From Deltaproteobacteria bacterium RBG_13_61_14 (GTDB lineage: Bacteria > RBG-13-61-14), in assembly GCA_001797815.1 (NCBI GenBank), contig MGQK01000125.1, positions 1 through 16,208 of the forward strand: DNA of 16,208 nt, in the 5' to 3' direction. Of this stretch, positions 1 to 6,785 are shown in pieces. Position 1 is the stretch's first letter; every line of letters begins with the position of its first letter. The notes under the pieces were generated by a model. It was not told the DNA's origin and made no database searches. It worked only from the letters and a program-made list of their open reading frames with translations. The position numbers and the translations under genes are program-made.

Positions 1-49
1 CAAAAAAGGCATCACCAAATATGTCGCACACCCCTGGCGGACTTGCCAC

Positions 50-77
50 TTGACAAACGCTAAAGCAGGACTATGAT
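50..77 (+). promoter_or_regulatory. Sigma70-type promoter of the small lipoprotein gene
   Basis: A perfect -35 hexamer TTGACA (50-55) is followed after 16 bp by TATGAT (72-77). Transcription would start near 84 and give a leader of about 50 nt before the lipoprotein start at 134. The match to consensus is direct; promoter activity is inferred. Confidence 0.7.
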
Positions 78-133
78 ATTGCGCACGATGGTTCGGGCTA
101 GATCCGGGCCATTAGTCCAGAAAGGAGAAAAAG

Positions 134-400
134 ATGAAAAAGGGTATTGGGTTGTTGTTGGGGCTGGCCTTGGTCGTGATGGTGGCAACGGGCTGCAACC
201 AACAAATGAAAAGCGAGAACGATCAACTTAAAGCCACCAACGAGAGCCTGACCACCCAGGTGAATGACCTTCAGGCCAAGGTGGACGAGGCGACCCGGCT
301 GGTCACCGAGGCGACTCAGCAACGCGACGCCTGCCAGGCGGAGCTGGCGGCTCTGAAAGCCGCGGCCCCGGCGCCGGAAGGCGGGAGCACGGCGCCTTAG
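134..400 (+). CDS. Small coiled-coil lipoprotein (Lpp-like)
   Basis: An 88-residue protein. The N-terminus is a lipoprotein signal peptide: KK at residues 2-3, a hydrophobic run at 5-17, and a lipobox-like ATGC with the lipidated cysteine at residue 21. Residues about 26-75 form a heptad-patterned helix (L32, L39, L46 and V43, V50, V57 at spacing 7), as in murein lipoprotein Lpp and related small outer-membrane lipoproteins. The tail is Ala/Pro-rich. A second cysteine (C67) sits in the helix. A strong AAAGGAG site (121-127) lies 6 nt before the ATG, and a good promoter precedes it, so it is a monocistronic, probably well-expressed gene. I infer an outer-membrane or periplasmic structural role. 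It lacks the C-terminal lysine of E. coli Lpp that links to peptidoglycan, so covalent anchoring is not supported. Confidence 0.8.
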   Translation: MKKGIGLLLGLALVVMVATGCNQQMKSENDQLKATNESLTTQVNDLQAKVDEATRLVTEATQQRDACQAELAALKAAAPAPEGGSTAP

Positions 401-425
401 CCAGGCAAGTAAGCTGCAAAATGGT

Positions 426-449
426 GAGCGAAGCCGAACCACTTCGCTC
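426..449. terminator. Hairpin just after the lipoprotein gene, possible terminator
   Basis: Perfect 8-bp arms GAGCGAAG (426-433) and CTTCGCTC (442-449) enclose an 8-nt loop, 26 bp after the lipoprotein stop. A C-run rather than a T-run follows, so it is not a canonical intrinsic terminator. It may instead stabilise the 3' end of the lipoprotein mRNA. Confidence 0.4.
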
Positions 450-503
450 CCCCCGGGCCCGCGCCGGCCGTCGGGTCCGGCCAACTAATTGAACCCAGGC
501 CAA

Positions 504-555
504 AAGGGGTCAGAGTGCACCGAGCGGATCTTCCGCCCGGGATCTCTGACCCCTT
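504..555. repeat. Palindromic CTGACCCC-family repeat pair
   Basis: Exact 12-bp inverted arms AAGGGGTCAGAG (504-515) and CTCTGACCCCTT (544-555) enclose a smaller hairpin (GCGGA 524-528 with TCCGC 532-536). This is the first of about eight sites in the window sharing the core GGGGTCAG/CTGACCCC. REP-like elements of this layout are commonly spread by Y1-type (RAYT) transposases; that link is inferred, as no such gene is in the window. Confidence 0.75.
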
Positions 556-577
556 ATTTATGGTCCTTCCGGTTAAT

Positions 578-761
578 TGTAATGCCTCATGACTTTAGCA
601 TACGAAGTTCTCGCGAGAAGTTGCGGCCTTCCCGCGTGGGGGCGACCGGCGGCTCGACTGCCTTCGACCAGCTCAGGCCCCGAGTTTATCGAGGGGAGCT
701 CGCCGAAGTCCGGTCGCCCCTCCCACTCTTCCCAGGTTCGGTAAGGTCATGAGGCATTACA
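578..761. repeat. 184-bp MITE-like palindromic element
   Basis: Exact 16-bp terminal inverted repeats lie at 578-593 and 746-761 (core GTAATGCCTCATGAC). Inside are a nested exact 11-bp inverted pair, GGGGCGACCGG (639-649) with CCGGTCGCCCC (710-720), and a 12-bp palindrome TTCTCGCGAGAA (608-619). The element could fold into one long structured hairpin. No clear target-site duplication is visible. The open frame crossing it (489-752) has no coding character. Confidence 0.7.
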
Positions 762-775
762 CCTACTGATATTCA

Positions 776-838
776 GTTCAAGTTCAGGTTCAAGGCCCCT
801 TACCTCCTCTATACGATATACCATATACGACATACCTT
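776..838. repeat. Short tandem repeats: 6-bp x3 and 7-bp x4
   Basis: Three hexamers (GTTCAA, GTTCAG, GTTCAA) occupy 776-793. Four heptamers (ATACGAT, ATACCAT, ATACGAC, ATACCTT) occupy 811-838. They lie in the gene-free interval before the peptide transporter operon. Other heptamer tracts occur near 4776, 5629 and 7764. Confidence 0.6.
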
Positions 839-905
839 CGCGGCCCTGCCTGCTGCCTCATGCCTCTCTCGGATACGTTCACGGGTGGAAGTTCAAGACC
901 GGGCC

Positions 906-914
906 TGTTACAAT
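906..914 (+). promoter_or_regulatory. Extended -10 promoter close to the permease start
   Basis: TGTTACAAT reads as an extended -10 element (TG at 906-907, TACAAT at 909-914). There is no convincing -35 at the right distance. The expected start of transcription is about 920-922, only a few bases before the ATG at 924, so the mRNA would be nearly leaderless. No clear Shine-Dalgarno is present apart from a poorly spaced AAAGAG (916-921). Confidence 0.4.
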
Positions 915-923
915 TAAAGAGCC

Positions 924-1937
924 ATGCGGGCTTATCTGGTCCAGCGCTTGTTGCTGATGATCCCTACTTTGCTCGGGATCTCGCTGATCACCTTCCTCAT
1001 CATCCAGCTCGCGCCCGGGAACCCGGCTGAATTGAAGATCCGGCAGGCCATTGAGGCCGGGAGCATGAGCGCGCAGGACAGCCAGGCCATAATCGAGCAG
1101 ACCAAGCAGCTTTACGGCCTGGATAAACCGATCCATATCCGTTACCTGATCTGGCTCAAGCGCATGGCCACCCTGGACTTCGGCAATTCCTATAAAGATC
1201 ACCGGCCGGTGACCGAGAAGATCCTGGAGCGGGTGCCGGTCTCGCTGCAACTGAGCCTGATCTCGATTTTCCTGGTCTATCTGTTCGCGGTGCCGGTCGG
1301 CGTCTTTGCCGCGGTCAAGCAGCGGAGCTTCAGCGACCGCATCGTCACCCTCATCCTCTTTGTCCTCTACTCGCTCCCCAACTTCTGGACCGCGATGATG
1401 CTGATCCTGCTCTTCGGCGGCGGCCAGTTCCTGAACTGGTTCCCGGTCTATGGGCTCAACTCGGAAGGAGCGGACCGCCTGCCCATCGCCGCCTGGCTTT
1501 TCGACCGCGGCTGGCACCTGGTGCTCCCGGTCTTTTGCCTGACCTACGAGGGCCTGGCCTACATCTCCCGCCAACAGCGAGCCGGGATGCTCGAGGTGAT
1601 CCGGCAGGACTACATCCGCACCGCCCGGGCCAAGGGCTTGTCCGAAAAGACCGTGATCTTCAAGCACGCGCTGCGCAACTCGATCATCCCCATCGTCACC
1701 CTGATGGCCTCGCTCTTTCCGGCCATCCTCGGCGGCAGCGTGATCGTGGAGAGCATCTTCAGCATCCCGGGCATGGGCAAGCTCGGCTTCGATTCCATCC
1801 TGGCCCGCGACTATCCCACGATCATGGGCATCGCCGTTATCTCCGCTTTCCTCACCCTGATCGGCATCCTGGTCGCGGACCTGGCCTATACCCTGGTGGA
1901 CCCGCGCATCACGTTTAGCGGAAAGGGCCGGCGCTGA
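924..1937 (+). CDS. dppB: Peptide ABC transporter permease, DppB/OppB family
   Basis: A 337-residue inner-membrane permease of the dipeptide/oligopeptide/nickel importer family. The start is family-typical: MRAYLVQRLLLMIPTLLG, then a first transmembrane helix and the APGNP motif. About six hydrophobic segments follow. The cytoplasmic EAA-type coupling loop is visible as DYIRTARAKGLSEKTVIFKH near residues 230-250 and would dock onto the ATPase. The C-terminus has the usual ADLAYTLVDPRI. It is the first gene of the operon; its stop shares a base with the next start (TGATG, 1935-1939). Family assignment is firm. The substrate is inferred, since no binding protein is in the window. The symbol marks the family rather than proven orthology. 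Confidence 0.92.
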   Translation: MRAYLVQRLLLMIPTLLGISLITFLIIQLAPGNPAELKIRQAIEAGSMSAQDSQAIIEQTKQLYGLDKPIHIRYLIWLKRMATLDFGNSYKDHRPVTEKILERVPVSLQLSLISIFLVYLFAVPVGVFAAVKQRSFSDRIVTLILFVLYSLPNFWTAMMLILLFGGGQFLNWFPVYGLNSEGADRLPIAAWLFDRGWHLVLPVFCLTYEGLAYISRQQRAGMLEVIRQDYIRTARAKGLSEKTVIFKHALRNSIIPIVTLMASLFPAILGGSVIVESIFSIPGMGKLGFDSILARDYPTIMGIAVISAFLTLIGILVADLAYTLVDPRITFSGKGRR

Positions 1938-2974
1938 TGAGAAGTGATGTTAAGTTGGGGCCTGACCCCTTGTTAAGTAAACCCGGCCGCTCCTACTGGG
2001 GTCTGGTCTGGCGCCAGTTCCGGCAGGACCGCCTCGCGCTCGCGGCCTTGATCGGCGTGCTCCTGCTCTTCCTGGTCGCCATCTTCGCCCCGCTCCTGGC
2101 CAACGACAAACCCATCTACCTCCGGATGCAGGGCCGAAGCTACTTCCCCATCTTCAAGAACTACCACCGGTTTTTCGAGACCGATTTCAAGGCGCTGGCC
2201 GATTCGCTCGCGGCCCCGGACCTGGCCCTGTTCCCGCCGGTGCCCTACTCGCCGACCGAGTATGATTTGACCCAGGCGCTCAAACCCCCCAACCAATACC
2301 ACTGGCTCGGCACCGACGACCGCGGCCGCGATATCCTGGCGCGCATGATCTACGGCGCCCGGGTCTCGCTCTCGGTCGGGTTCGTCGCGGTCTCGATCTA
2401 CGTCTTGATCGGGGTGATCCTGGGCAGCCTGGCCGGGTATTACGGCGGAGTGCCGGACGTGTTCATCTCCCGGGCGATCGAGGTGATGATCTGCTTCCCC
2501 ACCTTCTTCCTGATCATCACCATCGTTGCCTTTTTACCGCCCAGTATCTATAATATCATGGCCGCGATCGGCATCACCGGCTGGACCGGCGTGGCCCGGC
2601 TGACCCGGGGCGAGTTCCTGAAACTGCGGAGCCGGGAGTTTGTGGAGGCGACCCGCGCGCTCGGGGCTTCCGACCTGCGCGCCATCTTCCGCCACCTGCT
2701 CCCCAACGCCCTGGCCCCGGTCCTGGTGGTGGCCACCTTCGGCGTGGCCGACGCCATCCTGATCGAGTCGTCGCTCAGCTTCCTCGGCTTCGGGGTGCCG
2801 CCGCCCACGCCGAGCTGGGGCGATATCCTGTCGCAGTCGCGCTCCTACGTGGACTTCGCCTGGTGGCTGACGACCTTTCCGGGCGCGGCCATTTTCCTCA
2901 CCATCACCATGTATAACCTGGTGGGGGAAGGCTTCCGCGACGCGGTGGATCCGAGACTGAAACAGGATAGGTAA
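1937..2974 (+). CDS. dppC: Peptide ABC transporter permease, DppC/OppC family (YejE-like)
   Basis: A 345-residue partner permease. The motif GTDDRGRDILARMIYGARVS near residues 129-148 opens the conserved permease domain, and the EAA loop EFVEATRALGASDLRAIFRH follows near 235. The first helix is at about residues 30-55. A long extracytoplasmic insert (about 56-125, containing ANDKPIY and YFPIF) resembles YejE-type permeases of the peptide/microcin C subfamily more than short DppC proteins. The start is translationally coupled to the previous gene by a TGATG overlap. Residues 5-14 are encoded by a palindromic intergenic-type repeat (1949-1980) that stays in frame and lengthens the cytoplasmic tail before the first helix. 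Together with the upstream permease it forms the membrane channel. Confidence 0.92.
   Translation: MRSDVKLGPDPLLSKPGRSYWGLVWRQFRQDRLALAALIGVLLLFLVAIFAPLLANDKPIYLRMQGRSYFPIFKNYHRFFETDFKALADSLAAPDLALFPPVPYSPTEYDLTQALKPPNQYHWLGTDDRGRDILARMIYGARVSLSVGFVAVSIYVLIGVILGSLAGYYGGVPDVFISRAIEVMICFPTFFLIITIVAFLPPSIYNIMAAIGITGWTGVARLTRGEFLKLRSREFVEATRALGASDLRAIFRHLLPNALAPVLVVATFGVADAILIESSLSFLGFGVPPPTPSWGDILSQSRSYVDFAWWLTTFPGAAIFLTITMYNLVGEGFRDAVDPRLKQDR
1949..1980. repeat. CTGACCCC-family palindromic repeat inside a coding region
   Basis: An imperfect palindrome with TTAAGTTGGGG on the left and CCCCTTGTTAAG on the right, around CCTGA. Its last 19 bases are identical to 8721-8739, and its first 19 match 8355-8373 with one mismatch. 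It lies 12 bp inside the second permease gene, is 32 bp long, and is read in frame as residues 5-14 plus part of codon 15. Confidence 0.8.
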
Positions 2975-2982
2975 AAAAATTT

Positions 2983-3057
2983 AAACACAAAGACACAAAG
3001 ACTCTAAGTTCAAGAAGGAAGAAAATATTTTTCTGTGCCTTCGTGTCTTTGTGGTAA
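2983..3057. repeat. Inverted repeat of the CACAAAGACACGAAG family
   Basis: CACAAAGACACAAAG (2986-3000) and CTTCGTGTCTTTGTG (3039-3053) are inverted, matching at 14 of 15 positions, with an AT-rich centre. It fills the gap between the second permease and the DIFA protein gene. The unit resembles the 'CCACGAAGGACACGAAG' units of the array at 7936-8354, so both probably belong to one repeat family. The hairpin could attenuate transcription within the operon. Confidence 0.6.
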
Positions 3058-3082
3058 ACATTCCGCGCGGAAAGGGCCGACC

Positions 3083-3751
3083 ATGGAAGAAAAGAAAAAA
3101 CCGCCGGCCCACGGCCTGGGCGATGACTCCGGCGAGATGGATGTGATCAAGGACATCTTCGCCGGCGATGAGCCGACCGGGGGGACCACCGACATCTTCG
3201 CCTCGGATATTTTCGCGGCCGACCCCTTTGCCACGGCGCTGGAGAAAGCACCGGAGCCCAAGCCGGAGCCGAAACCCCAGGCGAAGCCGCCGGCGCCGGC
3301 TCCGAAGGGCATCAAGGTGGTCACCGACGCCGACTTCAAGCAACTCATGGATGTTTCACCAGCCCCTTCGGCTCCGCAACCCAAACCGGCCCCTCCGGCC
3401 AAACCCGCACCTGCGCCGGCGGCTGCCAAGCCCAAGCCCGCTCCTGCCCCGGCCAAGCCCGCACCTGCGCCGGCCCCGGCCGCTGAACCCGAGAGCCTCG
3501 AGTTCCAGGCCGTGGCCGAGGACCTCAAGGCGGTGGGCGCGGCCAAGAAAGGGGCCGGCCTTGAGCAAGTGGCGCACGAGCTGGAAGACCTGGAGCCGAT
3601 GGGCGACGATTTCATGAGCATCAAGGAGATGAAAAAGCTCTTCGGCAACGTCAACGCGATAATGGAGGCGATCCAGCGCCTGTGCCAGCGGATTGATCGC
3701 CTGGAAGAGGCGCTGGCGAAAGCGGGCCTGCTCAAGCCCGAAAAGAAATAG
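3083..3751 (+). CDS. Pro/Ala-rich 'DIFA' protein of the transporter operon, unknown function
   Basis: A 222-residue protein I do not recognise. It has no signal peptide or membrane segment, so it is probably cytoplasmic. The acidic N-terminus contains three related motifs ([14 protein letters not shown] and IFAADPFA, residues about 29-55). The middle (about 60-150) is low-complexity Pro/Ala/Lys, probably a flexible linker, with an internal DNA duplication around 3405 and 3453. The C-terminal 40 residues ([20 protein letters not shown] onward) look like an amphipathic helix or short coiled coil. The ATG at 3083 is preferred: GGAAAGGG (3069-3076) precedes it, whereas the upstream in-frame GTG at 3035 lies within the intergenic repeat. 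It sits between permease and ATPase genes, 10 bp before the ATPase start. I infer a regulatory or scaffolding partner; function unknown. Confidence 0.7.
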   Translation: MEEKKKPPAHGLGDDSGEMDVIKDIFAGDEPTGGTTDIFASDIFAADPFATALEKAPEPKPEPKPQAKPPAPAPKGIKVVTDADFKQLMDVSPAPSAPQPKPAPPAKPAPAPAAAKPKPAPAPAKPAPAPAPAAEPESLEFQAVAEDLKAVGAAKKGAGLEQVAHELEDLEPMGDDFMSIKEMKKLFGNVNAIMEAIQRLCQRIDRLEEALAKAGLLKPEKK

Positions 3752-3761
3752 GAGCACCTCC

Positions 3762-4769
3762 GTGCCGCTTCCCGCCGCCGCGCCTTCGCTCGAACCCCTG
3801 CTCCGGATCACCAACCTGGTCACTACCTTCCGCACCGAGCGGGGCCTGCTCCGCGCGGTGGACGGCGTCAGCCTGGAAATTCCCAAGGGCGGCAAGCTCG
3901 GCCTGATCGGCGAGTCGGGCTGCGGCAAATCCGTGACCGCCCTCTCCATCCTCCGCCTGATCCCGGACCCGCCCGGCCAGATCGAGTCCGGCGAGATCCT
4001 TTTCGATGGCCAGGACCTTCTCAAACTCCCCCTCTCCCGGATGCGCCACATCCGGGGCAACCGCATCTCCATGATCTTCCAGGAACCCCAGTCCTCCCTG
4101 AACCCGGTCTATACCGTGGGCAACCAGATCGCCGAAACCATCCGCCTCCACCAGAAGGTCAGCCGGCGCGAAGCCCGCGAGCGCGCCATCGCCGCGCTCA
4201 AGCAGGTCGGCATCTCCGACCCCGAGCGCCGGGTCGCCGAATACCCGAACCAGATGTCCGGCGGCATGTGCCAGCGGGTGATGATCGCCATGGCGCTGTC
4301 CTGCCACCCCGAGCTTCTGATCGCGGACGAGCCGAGCACCGCGCTCGATGTTACCATCCAGGCCCAGATCCTGGAGCTGATCACTTCCCTGGTCCGGGAG
4401 ATGTCCATGTCGCTCCTGCTCATCACCCACGACCTGGGCGTGATCGCGGAGACCGTCGAGCAGGTGGCGGTGATGTATGCCGGCAAGGTAGTGGAAGAGG
4501 CGGAGGTGCACGAGCTTTTCCAGAACCCGCTCCACCCTTACACCACCGGCCTGCTCCGCTCGCTCCCCAAACTCGGCGCGGAGGCGGGCCAGGCCGGACA
4601 CCAGCGCCTGCAAGCCATCCCCGGCCTGGTTCCCTCGCCCCTGGACCTGCCCTTCGGCTGTCCCTTTCAGGAGCGCTGCCCCCTGATGAAGCCCCTTTGC
4701 GGCCAAGAGATGCCGGAGCTGGAAGAAAAACGGACAGGCCATCGGGTGCGGTGCTTCGAGAGCTGCTGA
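3762..4769 (+). CDS. dppD: Peptide ABC transporter ATP-binding protein, DppD/OppD family
   Basis: A 335-residue ATPase powering the two permeases. From the GTG start: Walker A GESGCGKS at 50-57, Q-loop Q107, signature MSGGMCQR at 165-172 (a Cys replaces the usual Arg/Lys), Walker B LLIADEP at 185-191, and H-loop H223. The C-terminal oligopeptide-type extension contains a cysteine-bearing segment, [15 protein letters not shown], as in DppD/OppD proteins. GTG 3762 is chosen because AGGAG (3750-3754) is 7 nt upstream and the N-terminus then matches family length. An in-frame ATG at 3693 lies inside the previous gene. The usual second ATPase (DppF) does not follow, so the protein either forms a homodimer or pairs with one encoded elsewhere. 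Confidence 0.92.
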   Translation: MPLPAAAPSLEPLLRITNLVTTFRTERGLLRAVDGVSLEIPKGGKLGLIGESGCGKSVTALSILRLIPDPPGQIESGEILFDGQDLLKLPLSRMRHIRGNRISMIFQEPQSSLNPVYTVGNQIAETIRLHQKVSRREARERAIAALKQVGISDPERRVAEYPNQMSGGMCQRVMIAMALSCHPELLIADEPSTALDVTIQAQILELITSLVREMSMSLLLITHDLGVIAETVEQVAVMYAGKVVEEAEVHELFQNPLHPYTTGLLRSLPKLGAEAGQAGHQRLQAIPGLVPSPLDLPFGCPFQERCPLMKPLCGQEMPELEEKRTGHRVRCFESC

Positions 4770-4885
4770 GAGCGGTAGGTCGTAGGTCGCAGGTCGTAGG
4801 TAGGGAGAAGAAAAGGAACATCCGCAGATTTCGCAGATTTTCTTGTTCTGAAGACTAAAGCCTAATGTCTAATGCCTCTTCTTTC

Positions 4886-4898
4886 CTTGACACCTCTT
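4886..4898 (+). repeat. Left 13-bp flanking repeat
   Basis: CTTGACACCTCTT; its exact reverse complement is at 7755-7767 on the other side of the AT-rich island. Confidence 0.6.
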
Positions 4899-4940
4899 CG
4901 AAAATCTGCCGCAGCCTGAAGATTCCTGAAATTTAAGGAT

Positions 4941-4964
4941 GAATTAAGTATGGTGTCCTCCGAA
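4941..4964 (+). repeat. Left 24-bp flanking repeat
   Basis: Begins GAATTAAGTATGGTGTCC and ends in CCGAA; matches the reverse complement of 7798-7821 at 23 of 24 positions (T against A at position 19). Confidence 0.7.
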
Positions 4965-5011
4965 TTAATTGACTATTTGACGACCTGACCCCAATCCTCT
5001 GCTTCTTCTAC

Positions 5012-5596
5012 TTATTCCTTAATGTAATTCTTTTGAAGTTCAAACCTAAGCTTTGTTAATTCCTCTCTGAGGCAACTATCTAATTGAAAATTATCAGGAT
5101 TTGTATTAAATCGAATTTCATCTGCTCTCGAGCACGCTCTTTGAACTGCCTCATTTAATATCTTGTTAGCTCCATTCATGGCATGTATTGCAGCAAATAT
5201 TTCTGGCAAAAATATCTCTCCCTCTTCATACATTAATATCATTTCAATGAATAATTTAATGCTCTGTTTTCCAATTTTATCATTATTTAAGTCATAATAT
5301 TTCACCTCATTTTTACTTGATTTATCTTCATTATTAATTGAAATAGAACCTTTCCCATGAATATCGTAATGACTTTCATTTTCTACCTCGGAGACAGAAC
5401 TGGGGGAAATAGTATCGAAGTCACCTGAATAGGCTACAGGTAAATCTAGACCATTTTCAGTTATAATACCTTTTGAAATTCTTTTTATAACAGATTTAAG
5501 ATCATTAGAAGATTTCAAATAGTAATATTTAGTGATATACGCAGTCACAATTATTGCTATAGCAGCTACAAGGATATTTATGGTAATCTCTAGCAT
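5012..5596 (-). CDS. Small membrane-anchored protein of unknown function in the island
   Basis: A 194-residue protein I do not recognise. A single N-terminal transmembrane helix (about residues 4-27, rich in Ile/Ala/Val) is followed by positively charged residues (K28, K34), suggesting an inner-membrane anchor with a soluble C-terminal part in the cytoplasm. The middle (about 50-105) is polar, Ser/Asn/Asp-rich and probably disordered. The C-terminal part (about 110-190) looks helical, with a hydrophobic stretch SIKLFIEMILMYEEGEIFLP. GGAGGGG lies 10 nt before the ATG at 5596. It is the last of three same-strand AT-rich genes, 129 bp after the DUF262 gene, with a repeat in the gap. It may be the membrane component of the same system or an unrelated passenger. 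Confidence 0.65.
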   Translation of the reverse strand: MLEITINILVAAIAIIVTAYITKYYYLKSSNDLKSVIKRISKGIITENGLDLPVAYSGDFDTISPSSVSEVENESHYDIHGKGSISINNEDKSSKNEVKYYDLNNDKIGKQSIKLFIEMILMYEEGEIFLPEIFAAIHAMNGANKILNEAVQRACSRADEIRFNTNPDNFQLDSCLREELTKLRFELQKNYIKE

Positions 5597-5628
5597 ACCA
5601 CTTCAACCCCTCCGGTTAATCTCCTTGG

Positions 5629-5685
5629 CTACCGACTACGGACTACTTGTTTTAAGTGTTAACTGTAAAGTGAAGCTCTGACCCC
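5629..5685. repeat. Heptamer tract and CTGACCCC repeat between two island genes
   Basis: Heptamers CTACCGA, CTACGGA, CTACTTG occupy 5629-5649. A CTCTGACCCC core (5676-5685) follows. Both lie in the 129-bp gap between the DUF262 gene and the membrane-protein gene, so repeats have invaded the island as well as its edges. Confidence 0.55.
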
Positions 5686-5725
5686 AATGCCTCAATGCCT
5701 TTTCGAATTCCCATATCTTCTGAAT

Positions 5726-6784
5726 CTAAGTTTTAATTCTATCAATATATTTATTAAATTCATCAAGAAGAATTTCTACTCGTCTAATATGGCTTTTTTC
5801 ATCATTTGTGCTCCTGTTTAATAACTCAAATTCATTTAATACGCCTCCTCCTGTCTTGGGATAATTTTCAGTTTTTTTCAATTGCTTTCTTCTTTGTTTG
5901 AAATTTACAAGAAATTCTCTTACCAATAAATCTTTTTGTGGCTTTATGGAACGCACAAACCAATAATAAACCGGAAATAATCCCGCAGAATTAAGCAATT
6001 TATCTCGTGGCAAAAATATTTCACACATTCTCTCAAAACTATCAATTACTCTTCTCGTGGCCAATTCTAAAGTTCCCTTGTCCTGTGATCTTACTTTTTT
6101 AACAAAATCATCTAAGTTTTTTCTCTTTGTTTCCTTGGGGCCATCAGAATATTCGAACATCAATATTTTTGTCGCTGCATTTTTGTCATCTCCTCTTAAG
6201 GTAGGGAATTTTATGCAGCTATTAAATATTTCATGTTTAACTAATTCCCTTATTATACCTGGAATTGGACCTCTCATAGCATTTCTTATTTCGGCACCAG
6301 TTAATGGTTTACTTCGATTAAGCCTAATGAAAAGTTCTTCTATTCTCTTTTCATCATCTGTAATTACATGCATTACACTCAAATTGTAACTATCGAATTT
6401 ATCAGCTATAATAGGATGATTCTTACGTAGATCTTGATAGCTAAGGCTTTTTAAAGAAAGAGAACTATTATCTAAATAAACAAAATTATCATCTAGAGTA
6501 ATGTTGCCATCATAGAAATCAAAGATTGCCTCAAATCTTTGTTTGCCATCTATAATAGCATAATTGAGTCTTTTTCTATTAAGCTTAGACTTGCTAAATG
6601 TAAAATCAGCAATATAAATTTTAGGGATATCGTATCCATTGAGTATAGAATCTATCAGAAAAGCTTTGTCAGTAATAGACCATAAGCGGCCATGTCTTTG
6701 ATAGGGTGGGTCCATATCTATTTGATCTTTCATTGTCCTCCACCAATTCAAGCTCTTCGAGCCAAATGCTTCAACCTTGAACAT
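5726..6784 (-). CDS. DUF262 family protein (GmrSD N-terminal / ParB-like NTPase domain)
   Basis: A 352-residue DUF262 (PF03235-type) protein. Key motifs: PPYQR at 26-30, W35 and K40, then LIDSILNGYDIPKIY (43-57), IDGKQR (78-83), and FIRLNRSKPLTGAEIRNA (152-169). IDGKQR corresponds to the DGQQR nucleotide-handling motif of GmrS, SspE and BrxU, with K for the first Q. The usual partner nuclease domain DUF1524 (HNH) was not seen in this protein or the window. The ATG at 6784 is preferred over a TTG at 6796: GGAG sits 6 nt upstream, and the stop of the FRG gene (6786) is one base away, giving translational coupling. Codons are AT-rich, unlike the flanking genes. I infer a role in phage or plasmid defence, with the FRG protein as partner. 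Confidence 0.85.
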   Translation of the reverse strand: MFKVEAFGSKSLNWWRTMKDQIDMDPPYQRHGRLWSITDKAFLIDSILNGYDIPKIYIADFTFSKSKLNRKRLNYAIIDGKQRFEAIFDFYDGNITLDDNFVYLDNSSLSLKSLSYQDLRKNHPIIADKFDSYNLSVMHVITDDEKRIEELFIRLNRSKPLTGAEIRNAMRGPIPGIIRELVKHEIFNSCIKFPTLRGDDKNAATKILMFEYSDGPKETKRKNLDDFVKKVRSQDKGTLELATRRVIDSFERMCEIFLPRDKLLNSAGLFPVYYWFVRSIKPQKDLLVREFLVNFKQRRKQLKKTENYPKTGGGVLNEFELLNRSTNDEKSHIRRVEILLDEFNKYIDRIKT

Positions 6785-6785
6785 G

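Larger units (their letters stand above)
4770..5011. other. Gene-free spacer between transporter operon and AT-rich island
   Basis: No gene is visible. It holds a heptamer tract (TAGGTCG, TAGGTCG, CAGGTCG, partial TAGGTA; 4776-4801), a 10-bp inverted pair GCAGATTTTC (4833-4842) with GAAAATCTGC (4900-4909), the left copies of two island-flanking inverted repeats (4886-4898 and 4941-4964), and a CTGACCCC core (4985-4992). No T-run terminator was seen after the ATPase stop. Confidence 0.7.

Noticed and set aside
489-752. 87-residue plus-strand open frame
   Set aside because: It runs through two palindromic repeat elements, with no ribosome site and no protein-like composition.
3035-3082. Upstream GTG start for the DIFA protein
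   Set aside because: It lies in the intergenic inverted repeat; the ATG at 3083 has a better ribosome site.
5726-6784. Complete GmrSD type IV restriction system
   Set aside because: Only the DUF262 part is present; no DUF1524/HNH nuclease motif was seen in this protein or its neighbours.
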